From Verrucomicrobiota bacterium (GTDB lineage Bacteria > Verrucomicrobiota > Verrucomicrobiia > Limisphaerales > UBA1412), in assembly GCA_017557085.1 (NCBI GenBank), contig JAFZAR010000364.1, forward strand, positions 1-6,759: 6,759 nucleotides of DNA, in the 5' to 3' direction. The notes under the pieces were generated by a model that did no database searches, was not told the origin of the DNA, and saw nothing but the letters and a program-made list of their open reading frames with translations. Positions 1 through 6,417 of this stretch are shown here, piece by piece. Positions within the stretch are counted from its first letter, which is position 1. Every line of letters starts with the position of its first letter. Made by a program: the position numbers and the translations under genes.

Positions 1-418
1 AAATGACCAGTACCATTGCTCCAAACGCAGATGCCTGCAATCCCAGCACCGGTCGTCCCAACAAATAAATCAAGAAGGCACATCCCAGTATGGAAAGGAA
101 ACAAGGCAAATACAGTGTCACCAAATTGATTTTGCCTTTGCCCAGTGTCAAAGTGGAAATCGCGGCCAGCCATGTGTATAGAGGTGGTTTGGAGGTGATA
201 TCCCCGGTCTGATCGGTCTGACACACCCAATGATGATTGACCGTCACATCCAGTGTGTAAGCGGCCGGACGTTCCTGGTCATTATCCAACAAATTGCTGG
301 GTCCCACCACTTTTATTACAAAAAGCACCGAAGTGATCAGCACCAGGATCAGTGGAAAAAACTTCTCAGCAGAAAAAGTTCTAACTTCTTGTTTCTGTTT
401 CTTATTACGATGTTTCAT
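1..418 (-). CDS. GT-C (GT39/ArnT-like) membrane glycosyltransferase, N-terminal part
   Basis: Partial gene on the minus strand; 139 codons from ATG at 418-416 are open to the left edge, so the C-terminal part lies outside. The protein starts with a basic segment (MKHRNKKQKQ), then a membrane helix at about residues 20-38. An extracytoplasmic loop follows, with an acidic DNDQER motif (45-50) and SKPPLYTWL (76-84), then further hydrophobic segments at about 100-139. A first-loop acidic motif followed by KPPLYxWL is the hallmark of the PMT_2/ArnT-like GT-C family. These integral membrane enzymes move a sugar from a polyprenyl-phosphate carrier to lipid A, protein or another envelope acceptor on the outer face of the inner membrane. 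The acidic residue in the loop is the usual catalytic or metal-binding position. Acceptor and sugar cannot be told from this fragment. The start lacks a Shine-Dalgarno sequence, as do most genes here. The family call is fairly firm; the exact function is open. Confidence 0.8.
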   Translation of the reverse strand, partial: MKHRNKKQKQEVRTFSAEKFFPLILVLITSVLFVIKVVGPSNLLDNDQERPAAYTLDVTVNHHWVCQTDQTGDITSKPPLYTWLAAISTLTLGKGKINLVTLYLPCFLSILGCAFLIYLLGRPVLGLQASAFGAMVLVI

Positions 419-604
419 AACACAAACCGGGATCCGCATCAGCGATCCCATTCCGGCGACATCATATCGCACAGACAGAATATCAAAATCAAACGAAATA
501 GAGGAACGATAATCAATAAATCTAAAGAAAAGATTGTCTGACGGTCTTTCTGCTGTCAGAATAATCACAGCCTTGCCGCTACTCACGGCCGGGCATTTAT
601 CACC
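419..604. promoter_or_regulatory. Divergent intergenic region with candidate promoters
   Basis: This 186-bp spacer separates two divergent genes, so it should hold a promoter for each. Toward cmk, a sigma70-like pair reads CTGACG (538-543), 16 bp, AATAAT (560-565). It overlaps an inverted repeat, TCTGAC (537-542) and GTCAGA (555-560), which could act as a small operator. Toward the glycosyltransferase, the minus strand has TTGATT (516-511), 17 bp, TTTGAT (493-488), a weaker match. The open reading frame on the plus strand that crosses this region is not supported as a gene. All promoter calls are by eye and tentative. Confidence 0.3.
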
Positions 605-1267
605 ATGAAAAAAAAGCCGGTTGTTATCGCGATAGATGGTACAAGCGCAAGCGGGAAAAGCACAAACTCCAAACGTGTCGCTGCAGCGCTGGATTATACA
701 TACGTTGATACGGGAGCCATGTACCGGACTCTTGCCTGGTATTGTATCCAGCAGAAAGTCGATGTGGATGATCCCAAGGCTATTGCGGAAGTCTTGAAAC
801 ATTGGAAAACCAAGCTCGTCTGCGCGAACAAAGCCGTCTATCTGACCGTGGACGGATACCATCCAGCCACTGAGATCCGCACCTCGGCAACCAGTGCTGT
901 TGTCCCCAAAGTAGCTGCCGTTCCAGCCGTCCGTGCATGGATGAAAAAGCGTCAGCGTGAATGTGTTGAGTTTGGTGATCTGGTCATGGAAGGCCGTGAC
1001 ATCGGTTCGGCGATCTTTCCTGAAACAGAGTTTAAATTCTACCTGGACGCCAGTCTGGATGAGAGATCCCGCAGACGCGAGGCTGATGGTGTGATCGAGA
1101 ATCTGGCTGAACGGGATCGCCGCGACACTCAGAGAGCCACCTCTCCCCTCATGATCTCCCTGGGCGCGACCGTGATCAACAATTCCAAGATGACACCTGA
1201 CGAAACGACCGCACTGCTCCTAAAAGAAATTCGCGCAAAACTGGATAAACAAAAATCAAATTCATGA
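605..1267 (+). CDS. cmk: (d)CMP kinase (cytidylate kinase)
   Basis: The 220-residue protein has the usual length of bacterial cytidylate kinase, which transfers phosphate from ATP to CMP or dCMP in the cytoplasm to supply CDP/CTP pools for nucleic acids and phospholipid precursors. The P-loop GTSASGKST is at residues 12-20 and YVDTGAMYR at 33-41. The NMP-binding insert includes EIRTSATS (90-97) and VAAVPAVRAWM (103-113). MEGRDIGSAIFP (128-139) and YLDAS (146-150) follow, and the lid is at RDRRDTQRATSPL (170-182). The P-loop has Thr-Ser where many family members have Pro-Ala or Pro-Ser, but the Gly, Lys and Ser/Thr that hold phosphate are intact. The ATG at 605 puts the P-loop at its normal distance from the N-terminus; there is no Shine-Dalgarno sequence ahead of it. 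plsC follows 41 bp downstream on the same strand, so the two are probably co-transcribed. Confidence 0.97.
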   Translation: MKKKPVVIAIDGTSASGKSTNSKRVAAALDYTYVDTGAMYRTLAWYCIQQKVDVDDPKAIAEVLKHWKTKLVCANKAVYLTVDGYHPATEIRTSATSAVVPKVAAVPAVRAWMKKRQRECVEFGDLVMEGRDIGSAIFPETEFKFYLDASLDERSRRREADGVIENLAERDRRDTQRATSPLMISLGATVINNSKMTPDETTALLLKEIRAKLDKQKSNS

Positions 1268-1308
1268 TGTTTGATATATAAGCAATTCTAACGTCAACTT
1301 ATTATCCA

Positions 1309-1941
1309 ATGAATCCGCTCTATTTTTCAGTCTGGCTAATCTGCAGGATCCTTTTCAAAATCTATTTCAGATGGGAAATCCGTCACCGGAACTTTGTTCC
1401 CCGTCAGGGCGCCGCCATCATCGCCAGCAATCATGCCAGTTTTCTGGACCCGGTACTCATTGGAACATCGCTGCCCAAAGCGATCCATTATTTTGCCCGC
1501 AAATCCCTTTTCAGAAATAAGATATTTGGTACGATCCTTCGTATCGTCCACGCGGTTCCCGTGGACAGAGATGGCAGCGGAATGAGCGGTCTTCGCACCC
1601 TTCTCGATCTTCTGGGAAAAGGATACTGTGTCAACCTTTTCCCAGAAGGAACACGCACCCCTGACGGAAATCTTCAAAAAGCTCATTCAGGCATTGGGTT
1701 AGCTGTTGTCAAAACAAATGTTCCGGTCATCCCTGTCCGTATTTTTGGTTCCTATGAAGCCTACGACAGAAAATCTATTTTCCCTAAACCTGTCAAAATC
1801 ATCATTAGTTACGGGAAACCGCTTGAATTCAAAGAGCTTCGCGAAGAAGCCAAAAACTGCTCCCATGATCGCCTCAAAGCTATCTATCAGGAAATAGCCG
1901 ACCAGATCATGGATCAAATCGGCCAACTCCGTCCGGAATAG
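1309..1941 (+). CDS. plsC: 1-acyl-sn-glycerol-3-phosphate acyltransferase (PlsC family)
   Basis: The 210-residue membrane-associated acyltransferase matches the PlsC family in length and motif order. It starts with a hydrophobic segment (about 4-20). Motif I is NHASFLDP (41-48), holding the catalytic pair His42 and Asp47 in the H-x4-D arrangement. Motif II lies around 60-87, with the Arg64-Lys65 pair and VPVDRDG. Motif III is FPEGTRTPDG (111-120), which binds the glycerol-3-phosphate part, and motif IV is VPVIPV (138-143). Such enzymes acylate lysophosphatidic acid to phosphatidic acid at the cytoplasmic face of the inner membrane. Adjacency of cmk and plsC is seen in several bacterial groups and fits a link between CTP supply and CDP-diacylglycerol synthesis. 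The ATG at 1309 has no Shine-Dalgarno sequence. A different acyl acceptor cannot be excluded, since the family is broad. Confidence 0.93.
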   Translation: MNPLYFSVWLICRILFKIYFRWEIRHRNFVPRQGAAIIASNHASFLDPVLIGTSLPKAIHYFARKSLFRNKIFGTILRIVHAVPVDRDGSGMSGLRTLLDLLGKGYCVNLFPEGTRTPDGNLQKAHSGIGLAVVKTNVPVIPVRIFGSYEAYDRKSIFPKPVKIIISYGKPLEFKELREEAKNCSHDRLKAIYQEIADQIMDQIGQLRPE

Positions 1942-1964
1942 CCAGAGTTTCAAATACATTTTGA

Positions 1965-1994
1965 TGTTTTGTTTTGATTTTCCAAAACAAAACA
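1965..1994 (+). terminator. AT-rich perfect hairpin after plsC, possible terminator
   Basis: A 12-bp perfect inverted repeat, TGTTTTGTTTTG (1965-1976) and CAAAACAAAACA (1983-1994), flanks a 6-base loop and begins 24 bases after the plsC stop. Position favours a transcription end for cmk-plsC. However, the stem is mostly A-T and is followed by CCCGGC rather than a T-run, so it is not a classical Rho-independent terminator. It could instead stabilise the 3' end of the mRNA or be a protein-binding site upstream of the protease gene. Confidence 0.4.
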
Positions 1995-2024
1995 CCCGGC
2001 AAGAAATGTTTTTACGAAAATGAC

Positions 2025-2053
2025 TTGCTTCTTTTCAATTTCCCATGTATATT
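2025..2053 (+). promoter_or_regulatory. Candidate sigma70-type promoter for the protease gene
   Basis: TTGCTT (2025-2030) and TATATT (2048-2053) are 17 bp apart. The -10 element matches the consensus at five of six bases, the -35 at three of six. Transcription would start near 2060 and leave a leader of about 58 bases before the ATG at 2118. That leader carries no Shine-Dalgarno sequence; a GTTTTAAAAC palindrome (2107-2116) occupies the place where one would be. Confidence 0.4.
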
Positions 2054-2117
2054 TTTCAGCAGGTATAGGTAGGCAGTTCTGCCGTGCACCTTCATAACAT
2101 GAGAACGTTTTAAAACC

Positions 2118-4478
2118 ATGAAGATCAATATGTTTTCACGCATCTCCCTTTTGATGAGCAAGACGAAGTCATCCGTAACTCGTTTCGGTCTTGCTATTTT
2201 AATTGCATTAGGCACCCTTTGCTGCAGTCAGGCAAACGCGGCAACCGCAAATTATGTTCCGGGTCGAGTCTTGGTAAAGCTCAAATCCGGAGTAGCTTCT
2301 GCCAGATTAGATGATTTCAACAAGGCCCAGGGGGTTCAATCCGCCCGTTTGATGAAAGCCGGTAATTATACATGGCAACTTATTGAATTTGACCCTCTTA
2401 TTGATGTCAATTCAAAGATCCGTGAATACATGAAGAGCGGTCTTGTTCTCTGGGCCGAGCCGGATTATTACCGCACAATCGCCAAGATTCCCAATGATCC
2501 TTCTTTTTCTGTACCAGATCATTGCTACAGTTTTAAGAATACCCACGCGACTGCCGCCTGGGATACCATCACGGACGCTTCTGATGTGATCGTGGCTGTG
2601 GTTGACACAGGTGTTCAATACAACCACTTTGATCTTGTTGATAATATGTGGGTCAACCCCAATGAGATCCCCGATAACGGCATTGATGATGACGGCAACG
2701 GCATCGTGGATGACGTTCATGGTGCAAATTATGTCGAAGGTTACGAGAATCCGGGTGACCCCATGGATGACCAAGGTCATGGAACTCACGTTTCTGGAAC
2801 AATCGGCGGCTGCGGCAACAATTCCTTAGGTGTAGCCGGTGTCACCTGGAAAACCCAAATCATGGCTGTTAAAGTTATGAATGCAAAGGGCGAAGGTGCT
2901 TCATCCGATATTGCGAATGGTATCCGTTATGCTCGTGAACATGGCGCAAAGGTCATCAATATGAGCTTGGGCGGCAGCGGATATTCCCAATTTGAATACG
3001 ATGAATATTCCGCTTGTCAAAGAGCGGGCATTATCATCGTAGCCGCTGCGGGCAACGAGACCAACAACAATGATACAAACCCCAATTATCCTTCTAATCT
3101 CTGTCTGGAAATGGATAACATCATTTCTGTAGGCAGTTGTGATAATAGAAATAAAGTCAGTTATTTCTCAAACTACGGTAAAAAATCTGTGCATTTGTTT
3201 GCTCCCGGCAGTGATATCTGGTCAACAGCTCTTAAGAAAATGGGTGATTCCTACGACAATGACGCTTATGAATCCAAGAGTGGCACCTCTATGGCCTGTC
3301 CTTTTGTCGCGGGCGCGACTGCTCTGTGTATCGCGGCACATCCGGATGACACCTACCTTCAAATCAAGAACAGAATCCTGAATGGTGTCGATCCTGTGGC
3401 CGCTTTCAGCAAAAAGTGTTCTACAGGCGGTCTCATCAATGTGGATAACATCGTTCATAACCTGATCACCGAAGACGGTTTTGAATACACCATTTCTAAT
3501 GGAAAAGCGAGCATCATTGGTTACAAAGGAACCAATATGAATCCCGTACTCCCCGATCTCATCAAGGACTATTATCCTGTTGAGAGCATCGCGAAAGGTG
3601 CGTTTATGAATCAGCTCATTGAATCCATTGTCATCAGCGAAAGCGTCTTGACTGTGGGATCCAGTGCCTTTGAAAACTGCACTAAACTCGCTTCCATAAC
3701 ATTAGGATCAAATGTTTATTCTATCGGTGCCAATGCTTTCCAAGGCTGCTCGGCTCTGACAGATATCAATCTGCCCGCGGCAGTCACTACACTGGGTTCC
3801 GGATGGGTGATTGGATGTAAGTCTCTGCAGAACATCAATGTGGATCCAAACAATGCCACATTCTCCAGCCAAAATGGCATCCTTCTTTCTAAGGACGCAA
3901 CTGTTTTGCTATGCTTCCCTTCTGCCAAACCGGTAGCCGGACTGGTCATTCCCTCAACGGTCAACACCATTGGTGATTCCGCTTTTGCCTATACACAGCT
4001 GACAACCATCACTCTGCCAGACTCGATTCGCCGTGTCAATCAGAACGCTTTCAGCTTCTGTGACAAACTGGAATCTGTCACGTTCGGCAATGAACTGACT
4101 TCTATTGGTATCTATGCTTTCTATGAATGCTCTGCGTTGAAGAGCCTCTACTTCACCGGAAACGCTCCGGCCGCGATGACAATCTCCTTTGCGGAGTCCT
4201 CTCCTACAGTCTATTATCAATCTGATAAAGACGGTTGGGAACTGGATGATCAAGGACTTTGGTATGGTCTGAAGGCTTCCGGCAGCAATACATCTTCCAT
4301 TACCGTTGATCCGCGAATCTCTTACAGCATCGTGGACGGCAAGATGATCATTACTTTCAAAGGTATCCTCTACAGCAGCACCAACAATATCGACTGGACC
4401 AAGGTCGAAGGAGCGGAAAGCCCCTACACCGTGGATCCTTCCGTCGGAATGTTGTTCTATCGTGTAGATGTAGAATAG
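2118..4478 (+). CDS. Secreted S8 subtilisin-like protease with BspA-type LRR_5 repeats
   Basis: Exported 786-residue serine protease. A signal peptide has its hydrophobic core at about 23-37 and a likely cleavage site after ANA (39-41). Its basic n-region is long (22 residues), so Met13 (2154) is an alternative start. A propeptide-like segment, YVPGRVLVKLK onward, spans about 46-120. The S8 domain (about 140-445) has Asp163 in VVDTGV, His221 in GHGTHVSG, oxyanion Asn313 in AAAGNE and Ser391 in GTSMACP, so the triad is intact. An acidic insertion, IDDDGNGIVDD (189-199), looks like the calcium-binding loop seen in many subtilases. BspA-type LRR_5 repeats (about 475-685, period about 23) carry the AFxxCxxL pattern, as in AFENCTKL and AFQGCSAL; such repeats commonly mediate adhesion or substrate binding. 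A beta-rich tail (about 725-786) ends the protein. The gene has its own candidate promoter and a strong terminator. Substrate and final location (surface-bound or released) are unknown; no lipobox or LPxTG is visible. Confidence 0.92.
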   Translation: MKINMFSRISLLMSKTKSSVTRFGLAILIALGTLCCSQANAATANYVPGRVLVKLKSGVASARLDDFNKAQGVQSARLMKAGNYTWQLIEFDPLIDVNSKIREYMKSGLVLWAEPDYYRTIAKIPNDPSFSVPDHCYSFKNTHATAAWDTITDASDVIVAVVDTGVQYNHFDLVDNMWVNPNEIPDNGIDDDGNGIVDDVHGANYVEGYENPGDPMDDQGHGTHVSGTIGGCGNNSLGVAGVTWKTQIMAVKVMNAKGEGASSDIANGIRYAREHGAKVINMSLGGSGYSQFEYDEYSACQRAGIIIVAAAGNETNNNDTNPNYPSNLCLEMDNIISVGSCDNRNKVSYFSNYGKKSVHLFAPGSDIWSTALKKMGDSYDNDAYESKSGTSMACPFVAGATALCIAAHPDDTYLQIKNRILNGVDPVAAFSKKCSTGGLINVDNIVHNLITEDGFEYTISNGKASIIGYKGTNMNPVLPDLIKDYYPVESIAKGAFMNQLIESIVISESVLTVGSSAFENCTKLASITLGSNVYSIGANAFQGCSALTDINLPAAVTTLGSGWVIGCKSLQNINVDPNNATFSSQNGILLSKDATVLLCFPSAKPVAGLVIPSTVNTIGDSAFAYTQLTTITLPDSIRRVNQNAFSFCDKLESVTFGNELTSIGIYAFYECSALKSLYFTGNAPAAMTISFAESSPTVYYQSDKDGWELDDQGLWYGLKASGSNTSSITVDPRISYSIVDGKMIITFKGILYSSTNNIDWTKVEGAESPYTVDPSVGMLFYRVDVE

Positions 4479-4495
4479 GTTACTGCAATATAGCA

Positions 4496-4518
4496 CAGAG
4501 AATGCTCTTATTTCTCTG
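4496..4518 (+). other. Small hairpin in the 3' region of the protease transcript
   Basis: CAGAGAA (4496-4502) and TTCTCTG (4512-4518) form a 7-bp stem with a 9-base loop, 17 bases after the protease stop and just ahead of the main terminator stem. It may contribute to 3'-end stability or termination; nothing more can be said from sequence. Confidence 0.35.
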
Positions 4519-4522
4519 AAAA

Positions 4523-4562
4523 AAAATAAAATGCGGGGTTATTTAACCTCGCATTTTATTTT
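4523..4562 (+). terminator. Strong Rho-independent terminator after the protease gene
   Basis: An 18-bp stem (4523-4540 pairing with 4545-4562) closes a 4-base ATTT loop. The only imperfection is one G-T wobble (4536 with 4549). The core GCGGGGTT/AACCTCGC is capped by an outer A-tract that pairs with the T-rich tail (ATTTTATTTT), so the element could in principle work in both directions. It isolates the protease transcript from the FHA gene, whose candidate promoter begins only nine bases further on. Confidence 0.88.
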
Positions 4563-4570
4563 GAAAATGA

Positions 4571-4599
4571 TTGACTTCGTTTATATTTTAGGGCATAGT
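4571..4599 (+). promoter_or_regulatory. Candidate sigma70-type promoter for the FHA-flavodiiron unit
   Basis: TTGACT (4571-4576, five of six consensus bases) and CATAGT (4594-4599, four of six) are 17 bp apart. A start near 4606 would give a leader of only about 16 bases to the ATG at 4622, too short and too A/G-poor for a Shine-Dalgarno site. The location right after a terminator supports a promoter here. Confidence 0.5.
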
Positions 4600-4621
4600 T
4601 TGTGGAGTTGCATTGCTTGTT

Positions 4622-5086
4622 ATGCCGAAACTGATTGTTTTAACTGAGGGATTTAAAGGACAGACCTGCGAACTTAAGGCTGGGGTCACTACGATAGGTC
4701 GTGCTGATGATAACGCTTTCTGCATTCCAGAAGGTTCAGTCTCTGGGCACCACTGCGAAGCTATCCTAACAGGGAATAATCTTGTTATCAAGGACTTAGA
4801 CTCAACAAACGGCACCTACATCGATGGAAATAAGATCACCGAGGCTCCCCTCAAAGCCGGCATGATCCTGCGATTAGGGCAATGCGAACTGAAGCTGGAT
4901 GACGGCACCTCCTTCAAAAAAGTGATGGAATCCCATCGCGGCGGCATCAAGCTGGAAGCCGGAGGTTCTGCCAACGCACCGGCAAATCCTGCCTTCAAGA
5001 AAAAAGATAATAAAATGAATATTTACATTCTTGGCGGCGGCGCGGTAGTCGTGATCATCATCTTGGCTTACCTCTTCCTTCGTTAA
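4622..5086 (+). CDS. FHA-domain protein with C-terminal membrane anchor
   Basis: The protein of 154 residues has a forkhead-associated domain at about 2-95. Its signatures are IGRADDN (25-31), SVSGHH (39-44) and DSTNGTYIDG (60-69). These supply the phosphothreonine-contacting Arg27, Ser41 and Asn63; the common SRxH is SGHH here. A Gly/Ala/Pro/Lys-rich linker (about 100-131, ending KKKDNK) leads to a hydrophobic helix at the extreme C-terminus (132-154), so the FHA head should face the cytoplasm, held as a tail-anchored protein. FHA domains read phosphothreonine made by Ser/Thr kinases and often serve in signalling, secretion or envelope assembly; the partner is not visible here. I chose the ATG at 4622, giving MPKLIVL, over an in-frame TTG at 4613, because it gives the usual compact FHA start. 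A flavodiiron gene follows 24 bp downstream, probably in the same transcript. Confidence 0.88.
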   Translation: MPKLIVLTEGFKGQTCELKAGVTTIGRADDNAFCIPEGSVSGHHCEAILTGNNLVIKDLDSTNGTYIDGNKITEAPLKAGMILRLGQCELKLDDGTSFKKVMESHRGGIKLEAGGSANAPANPAFKKKDNKMNIYILGGGAVVVIIILAYLFLR

Positions 5087-5110
5087 AAAATGTATCTATA
5101 GTTTCTAGTT

Positions 5111-6301
5111 ATGGCGAATCAAAAAATCGCTTTCGGTATTTATTACGTTGGTGTTTCCCATTATGACAGACGCCTTTTCGACGCTCTCATTTCTACTCCG
5201 GAAGGAACGACCTACAATTCCTACATCGTTCAGGGACAAAAAGCGACAGCCCTTATTGATACGGTAGAACCTGAATTTAAAGCTCTTCTGCTTCGGAACA
5301 TCAAATCCGCGGGCATCGAAAAGATCGACTACATCATTTCCAATCACGCGGAACAGGATCATTCCGGCAGTATCCCTGATCTTTTAGCTTTTTATCCTGA
5401 GGCAAAATTGGTTACAAACGAAAAATGCCGAGAACTGCTGCTGGCGCTCATGCCCGACATTCCAACCGACCGTGTCATTACCATTAAAGACCACGAAACC
5501 TTAGATCTGGGCGGACGCACTCTGGAATTTATTTTGGCTCCCTGGATCCACTGGCCGGAAACGATGATGACCTTCCTTCGGGAAGACGCTATCCTGTTCC
5601 CCTGCGATCTATTCGGTTCTCACTTAGCTGTTTCCAATATTTGCATGGATGATGAGCGCGTTTTCTACGAGCCAATGAAACGCTACTATGCTCAGATCAT
5701 GATGCCCTACCGCGGTCAGGCGGCCAAACGTGTAGAAACAGTCAAGTCTCTGGCTCCCAAGATAATTTGTCCCAGTCACGGTCCCATTTTCAAAGATACC
5801 AGCATTCCATTAAGACTTTATGAAAACTGGGTTTCCGACAGTCTCCGGAATGAAGTCCTTATCCCCTGGGTTTCCACTCATGGCGCGACTGCACGCATGG
5901 TCGAACACCTGACCTCCGCTCTTATTGAACGCGGGATCGACGTACACCCCTACGACCTGACTGCTGCTGATTTGGGCCGTATCGCCGGACATCTGGTGGA
6001 CGCGGCAACGATCGCGATCGGCACCGGCTGTGTTCTGACAGCGGCGCATCCTGTGGCTGCTTACGCGGCACTGGTCGCCAACGCTCTCCGTGCTAAAGCC
6101 AAATTCGCGACTGTCTTTGGATCTTTCGGATGGAACGGAAACAAAGTTCCCGATCAAATCGCCGGACTTTTGGGAAATCTCAAGGTTGAGATCCTTCCTC
6201 CCGTTATGGCCAAAGGCGCTCCCACTGCAGAAAACTTTGCGGCTTTGGATAAAATGGCCGATGATATCCTCGCCCGGCATCAAAGTCTTGGTCTGAAATA
6301 A
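5111..6301 (+). CDS. fprA: A-type flavodiiron protein (FprA/ROO family)
   Basis: Cytoplasmic enzyme of 396 residues that reduces oxygen to water and/or nitric oxide to nitrous oxide, protecting anaerobes. The N-terminal metallo-beta-lactamase-like domain (about 1-245) keeps every diiron ligand of the family: His79, Glu81, Asp83 and His84 in HAEQDH, His147 in WIHWPE, Asp166 in PCDLFG, and His223 in PSHGP. The C-terminal flavodoxin-like domain (about 250-396) holds FMN and has the phosphate loop STHGATARM and the flavin-side motif GSFGWNG. There is no fused rubredoxin or flavin-reductase domain, so it is class A and needs a separate rubredoxin or similar donor, not present in this window. Whether O2 or NO is the main substrate cannot be told from sequence. 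The ATG at 5111 lacks a Shine-Dalgarno sequence. Translation ends in tandem stops (TAA TAG), followed by a strong terminator. It is likely co-transcribed with the FHA gene. Confidence 0.95.
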   Translation: MANQKIAFGIYYVGVSHYDRRLFDALISTPEGTTYNSYIVQGQKATALIDTVEPEFKALLLRNIKSAGIEKIDYIISNHAEQDHSGSIPDLLAFYPEAKLVTNEKCRELLLALMPDIPTDRVITIKDHETLDLGGRTLEFILAPWIHWPETMMTFLREDAILFPCDLFGSHLAVSNICMDDERVFYEPMKRYYAQIMMPYRGQAAKRVETVKSLAPKIICPSHGPIFKDTSIPLRLYENWVSDSLRNEVLIPWVSTHGATARMVEHLTSALIERGIDVHPYDLTAADLGRIAGHLVDAATIAIGTGCVLTAAHPVAAYAALVANALRAKAKFATVFGSFGWNGNKVPDQIAGLLGNLKVEILPPVMAKGAPTAENFAALDKMADDILARHQSLGLK

Positions 6302-6325
6302 TAGTGTATTCATTATCCTTTCGCG

Positions 6326-6354
6326 TCCTCTGTCTGCCGACAGAGGATTTTTTT
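6326..6354 (+). terminator. Rho-independent terminator after the flavodiiron gene
   Basis: TCCTCTGTC (6326-6334) and GACAGAGGA (6339-6347) form a 9-bp perfect stem with a TGCC loop, followed directly by seven T residues (6348-6354). This is a textbook intrinsic terminator, 24 bases after the fprA stop. Confidence 0.95.
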
Positions 6355-6365
6355 GCGCAGGGGGG

Positions 6366-6394
6366 CTTAAACACTTGCGATTTTATCCTAAAAT
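6366..6394 (+). promoter_or_regulatory. Weak candidate promoter for the ExbB-like gene
   Basis: CTTAAA (6366-6371) and TAAAAT (6389-6394) are 17 bp apart. The -10 matches five of six consensus bases, the -35 only three. Since the preceding unit ends in a strong terminator, a promoter is expected between 6355 and 6417. A start near 6401 would leave a leader of about 17 bases to the ATG at 6418. Confidence 0.35.
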
Positions 6395-6417
6395 AGCTAC
6401 CATGAACCGCATAGGAT

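Noticed and set aside
230..541. Plus-strand open frame of 103 codons
   Set aside because: It lies mostly opposite the glycosyltransferase fragment, whose minus-strand translation carries clear family motifs; the plus-strand translation shows no recognisable domain.
605..1941. cmk and plsC as a single fused or frameshifted gene
   Set aside because: cmk ends normally after its lid and C-terminal helix with TGA at 1265-1267, and plsC has its own ATG 41 bp on with a complete domain.
3954..4496. Minus-strand open frame of 180 codons opposite the protease C-terminus
   Set aside because: The plus strand encodes coherent LRR_5 repeats across this stretch; the antisense frame has no domain, no start context, and looks like a codon-bias shadow.
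4613..4621. TTG at 4613 as start of the FHA protein
   Set aside because: The ATG at 4622 gives a standard compact FHA N-terminus, and neither site has a Shine-Dalgarno to favour the rarer codon.
5810..6313. Minus-strand open frame of 167 codons opposite the flavodiiron flavodoxin domain
   Set aside because: The plus-strand protein is fully accounted for by family motifs here, and the antisense translation is low in recognisable features.
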